DNA of 64,000 nt from Deltaproteobacteria bacterium GWB2_55_19 (lineage in GTDB: Bacteria > Desulfobacterota > GWC2-55-46). Numbering within the stretch: the first letter of the stretch is position 1; each line of letters starts with the position of its first letter. Shown one piece after another: positions 61,413-64,000 of the stretch. The stretch is from positions 31,032 to 95,031 of the forward strand of contig MGPQ01000005.1 of NCBI GenBank assembly GCA_001797465.1, given 5' to 3'. The notes under the pieces are model-generated. The model was not told the origin of the DNA. It made no database searches and saw only the letters and a program-made list of their open reading frames with translations. The translations under genes were made by a program, and so were the position numbers.

Positions 61413-63869
61413 TTAGACCTTTTTTTGCCCCGTCAAAATCTCTATCGCTTCCAGGTATGTCTTCCCTTCGGTCTTCACCAGACGATCGAGGCGCACGTTG
61501 TCATCCGCATCGGAGGTATACAGGTAGTACAGAAACGGGTTGACCACGAGCCGCACCGGCCCTTCGCCGACCGGCGTCTCAACGTATATCTCGGAGTACT
61601 TCGGACGGTTCAGTTTTATACTTTTAAGTATCTCAAACTTCAACTGCTCGCAGTCAATAAGCTTTTCCTCCCTGGCCTTTTCGAAATCAGAACTCTGGGG
61701 GTAGAACTTGAACGCCGAGTTGTTGAGTATGACGTCGCCTATGTCCCTGAAACGCCTGAGGTCCAACATGCTCTGCACGACCTTCGTGAAACTCCCCTTA
61801 TACTTCCTCGCCCTCCTGTCACCGTCCTCGATGATATCCAACAGGAATCCGCCCATCTTAAAGAACTGCCACGCCTCATCGAATATGACCATCCTGGGGC
61901 TGCTCCTGTCAGACAGATAGAGGTCCTGGGTTACGTAGTTTAGAACTTGCAGCACCACGACCTTAAAAAGCTCTTTCCTGGCCTGTAGTTCCTCAAGCTC
62001 CAGTACCACGAATCTGTCGTTTTTAATATCGAGGTTGGCCTTGCCGCAGAACCACCTTCCATAAGCTCCCTCCGACGTAAATTCCTTGAGATTAAAGGCT
62101 ATTTTCGAGGCTATGGCAGCCAGCTCCTTATCCCCGGCCTTTGCGTCCTCCGGACGAAGCGCGTTGTGCATACCGCCGTAATCTGAAAGACACCTGTAAA
62201 CTGTGTCTATCGTGGCGTCCTGCCCTTCGGTCTGGTACGCCCACCGGACAGCCGCCTTGACCAGCGAGGCTTCAAGCTCGCTCGGACGTGTATCGGTGAA
62301 TGAATAGACCATTTGCAGTATTATCGAGGAGATCGTAAAAAGCTCGTTGTCGAGCTCATCGATAAGGATATTGGTGAACGGGTTGAGGCAGATCGTCGAG
62401 TCGGCGGTAAACTCTATGAACTTCCCGTTAAAGAGGTTGCAGGCCTTCTTGTAGGACCTGCCTATGTCTATTACCCGTACATAAGCCCCCGAAGCGAGAT
62501 TTGGGATCACTATATGGTTCATGAGGAAACTCTTGCCGCCGCCTGAGGAGGCCGCTATCAAAGCGTTCATGTTCGGGGCCTTGAGGTCGAAAAGATCTAT
62601 CCCTGAAAGCTGTCCCTTCCTACCCACGAACATGATCTTGGGGTCTCCGCTCCCCTGAAAATCCGCCTGGACCGGGAGCATCTCCGCAAGCGTTCCGGCC
62701 GGCACTATGAAGTCCCTGTCGAGCATCTTTACGTTGTCGCCGACATTGTACAGACCGAAAGGCAGGGAAGAGAGGAATAGTATCGGGATTATCCCCTTAT
62801 CCTCCTGCATGACGAATCCCCTGTCCTCCCAGAGCCTTTTAACCCTCGCGGTGGAGTCCCTTGCGTCTTCCTCATCCTTGCCGAGCACAACGACTATCGG
62901 TATCACCCTGAAAAAAACCTCTCCTTTCTCCATCTCGTCAATGGCCCACATGAATTCTTCTTTTCTTCTCGCGATGGAAGGGACGAAGGCCCCAATAGCC
63001 TGCTGCTGCATGACGACGGACGCCTTGGCGCCTATCTTCGCCTTGGTATTCTCGAAGATGACGTTATACGCAATCAGGAACGGCGACCTGATCTGGTTAT
63101 TGTCGGACTGAACGCCCCAGATGTCACCAGTGACGATATTAGAAGTCAAAAGCGACGACTCCACCGGAAGAGACTTGGGAGTGATGGTCCTGCATACCTT
63201 GGATCCGAGCTTAAGATAGCTCATCTCGTTCACTATGGTGGTCTCTCCGGAGATGATCTGTTTTCTCATCTCCCTGGTCTTGTCGTATGCCAGGTGCTCC
63301 GGGAACCTGTCGTTAAATATCCTGTAGAGCATCCTTACAAGCCCGTCCGGCTCAAAAGGGCGCGGATAAAGCTTTGCGCCGACGAGGATATCGTATATGG
63401 AGGACTTCAGTTCCTCAAACTTTACAGGCGCGTTTTCCGGTATGTATATGGACACGAACAGCCTGAAGTTCCTTACAGGAATGCCCGAAAGACTCTCAAG
63501 ACCCTCGGTTCCGTTGAGTATGAATTTCGCATACTCCTCCATGCTTCTTTTCAAAAGGGGGTCGTCGGAGGTCTTCGATTTCAGAAAAAGGTCCACTATC
63601 GGCTTGACGTAAGGATCGGCGAACATTATGAACTGCATGACCGAACCCTCTGGTATCCCGGACCTGAACAGCCCGGTAAGGGTCTTGGCCGTGGCTTCGC
63701 CGGCAAACCAGAGCGGCGTACACTCCCATATCAGTCCCCTCGATCCGTCGGCGTTATGGTAAGTATGTGTAGCGGGATCGTACGCGACATACGGAAGGTA
63801 ACTGGAAAATTTATCCCGTTCCGTCATTTTTCCGAGTAGCGCCTTCGTAAGCCCTAAAGAAAGTTCCAT
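61413..63869 (-). CDS. traC: Type IV secretion ATPase TraC
   Basis: This 818-residue VirB4-family ATPase powers pilus assembly. The N-terminal TraC-type part (DKFSSYLPYVAYDPATHTYHN, ALWFAGEA-like region) is followed by the ATPase with Walker A in SSGGGKSFLMNH near residue 440 and a Walker B region RMVIFDEAWQFF near 665. ATG 63869 is preferred to the TTG at 63872 because AGGAGG lies six bases upstream. It is the rightmost complete tra gene in the window. Confidence 0.93.
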   Translation of the reverse strand: MELSLGLTKALLGKMTERDKFSSYLPYVAYDPATHTYHNADGSRGLIWECTPLWFAGEATAKTLTGLFRSGIPEGSVMQFIMFADPYVKPIVDLFLKSKTSDDPLLKRSMEEYAKFILNGTEGLESLSGIPVRNFRLFVSIYIPENAPVKFEELKSSIYDILVGAKLYPRPFEPDGLVRMLYRIFNDRFPEHLAYDKTREMRKQIISGETTIVNEMSYLKLGSKVCRTITPKSLPVESSLLTSNIVTGDIWGVQSDNNQIRSPFLIAYNVIFENTKAKIGAKASVVMQQQAIGAFVPSIARRKEEFMWAIDEMEKGEVFFRVIPIVVVLGKDEEDARDSTARVKRLWEDRGFVMQEDKGIIPILFLSSLPFGLYNVGDNVKMLDRDFIVPAGTLAEMLPVQADFQGSGDPKIMFVGRKGQLSGIDLFDLKAPNMNALIAASSGGGKSFLMNHIVIPNLASGAYVRVIDIGRSYKKACNLFNGKFIEFTADSTICLNPFTNILIDELDNELFTISSIILQMVYSFTDTRPSELEASLVKAAVRWAYQTEGQDATIDTVYRCLSDYGGMHNALRPEDAKAGDKELAAIASKIAFNLKEFTSEGAYGRWFCGKANLDIKNDRFVVLELEELQARKELFKVVVLQVLNYVTQDLYLSDRSSPRMVIFDEAWQFFKMGGFLLDIIEDGDRRARKYKGSFTKVVQSMLDLRRFRDIGDVILNNSAFKFYPQSSDFEKAREEKLIDCEQLKFEILKSIKLNRPKYSEIYVETPVGEGPVRLVVNPFLYYLYTSDADDNVRLDRLVKTEGKTYLEAIEILTGQKKV

Positions 63870-63946
63870 CAAAAACCTCCTGCCTCATTTCATCGCTTGA
63901 AAGACACTACATCATGCACTGTCTATAAGGATGGATGGTTGGTTGA

Positions 63947-64000
63947 CTATTTCGTTCCGTTTTCCTTAATAAGGTAATTGCCGATCACCCATTCCGGCTC
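63947..64000 (-). CDS. C-terminal end of a further transfer gene (partial)
   Basis: Seventeen residues (EPEWVIGNYLIKENGTK) end at TAG 63947-63949 in the leftward frame and run off the right edge. It lies upstream of traC, where traV or a neighbouring tra gene sits in F-like systems. The identity cannot be fixed from so little. Confidence 0.5.
   Translation of the reverse strand, partial: EPEWVIGNYLIKENGTK

Noticed and set aside
61300..64000. Right attachment site in the window
   Set aside because: No second copy of the tRNA-Ala 3' end was seen and tra genes run off the edge, so the end must be further right.

Overview
Organism and backbone. Bases 1 to about 15,150 are GC-rich bacterial chromosome with frequent ATA and AGG codons. 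They carry selB (start of the gene only), a two-gene cytoplasmic NiFe hydrogenase, a GAF-GGDEF protein, an Hsp20 heat-shock protein, a PEP-CTERM surface protein behind a sigma-54 promoter, and a leftward operon of nrdR-ribD-ribE-ribBA-ribH-nusB followed by two sugar-nucleotide genes. SelB, NiFe hydrogenase, PEP-CTERM and diguanylate cyclase together suggest an anaerobic or facultative bacterium of the former Deltaproteobacteria or the Nitrospirota. That is inference; no rRNA is present.

Mobile element. A tRNA-Ala (GGC) gene at 15075-15150 is followed at once by a tyrosine recombinase and a small excisionase-like protein. From there to the right edge the window is an integrative and conjugative element (ICE) with an F-type (MPF_F) mating apparatus. 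At least 48 kb of it is visible; the second attachment site, relaxase, coupling protein and remaining tra genes lie outside. Control and maintenance genes (15.2-31.3 kb) are a ParB-like protein with a 51-bp tandem repeat at its 5' side, an HTH protein, a sigma region-2-like protein, a NusA-like S1-KH-KH protein, a ParM/ParR partition pair and a membrane Cas4-like nuclease split over two frames. The transfer genes read leftward (63.9 to 31.3 kb): traC, a secreted Cys-rich protein, traN, traW, traU, trbC, trbI, an S26 peptidase, traF, traH, traG.

Cargo. There are three AT-richer defence-type blocks. (1) 22.0-25.8 kb is a ubiquitin-like conjugation operon: a 57-aa protein, a Ubl-E2 fusion, a JAB-E1 fusion and a DUF6527-like protein. 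It lies next to an XRE repressor and ImmA/IrrE protease pair that shares an operator-like repeat with it. (2) 38.4-43.5 kb is a compact three-gene operon of an SMC-like ATPase, a receiver-like/kinase-fold protein and a HEPN (Abi_C) protein. (3) 43.7-51.4 kb is a restriction-modification set of PLD-helicase, N6-adenine methyltransferase and PLD nuclease. Blocks 2 and 3 sit inside the tra operon between trbC and trbI; a second small cargo gene, a CoiA-like nuclease, sits beside traC.

How it fits together. The recombinase and excisionase move the element, ParM/ParR and the ParB-like protein could stabilise the excised form, the sigma-like and NusA-like proteins are candidates for element-specific transcription control, and the defence blocks would protect the host against phage or rival elements. 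The strongest leads for undescribed biology are the ATPase/kinase-fold/HEPN triad, the free-standing NusA-like protein beside leader hairpins, the regulated Ubl operon, and the canonical -1 slippery heptamer in the split Cas4-like gene.
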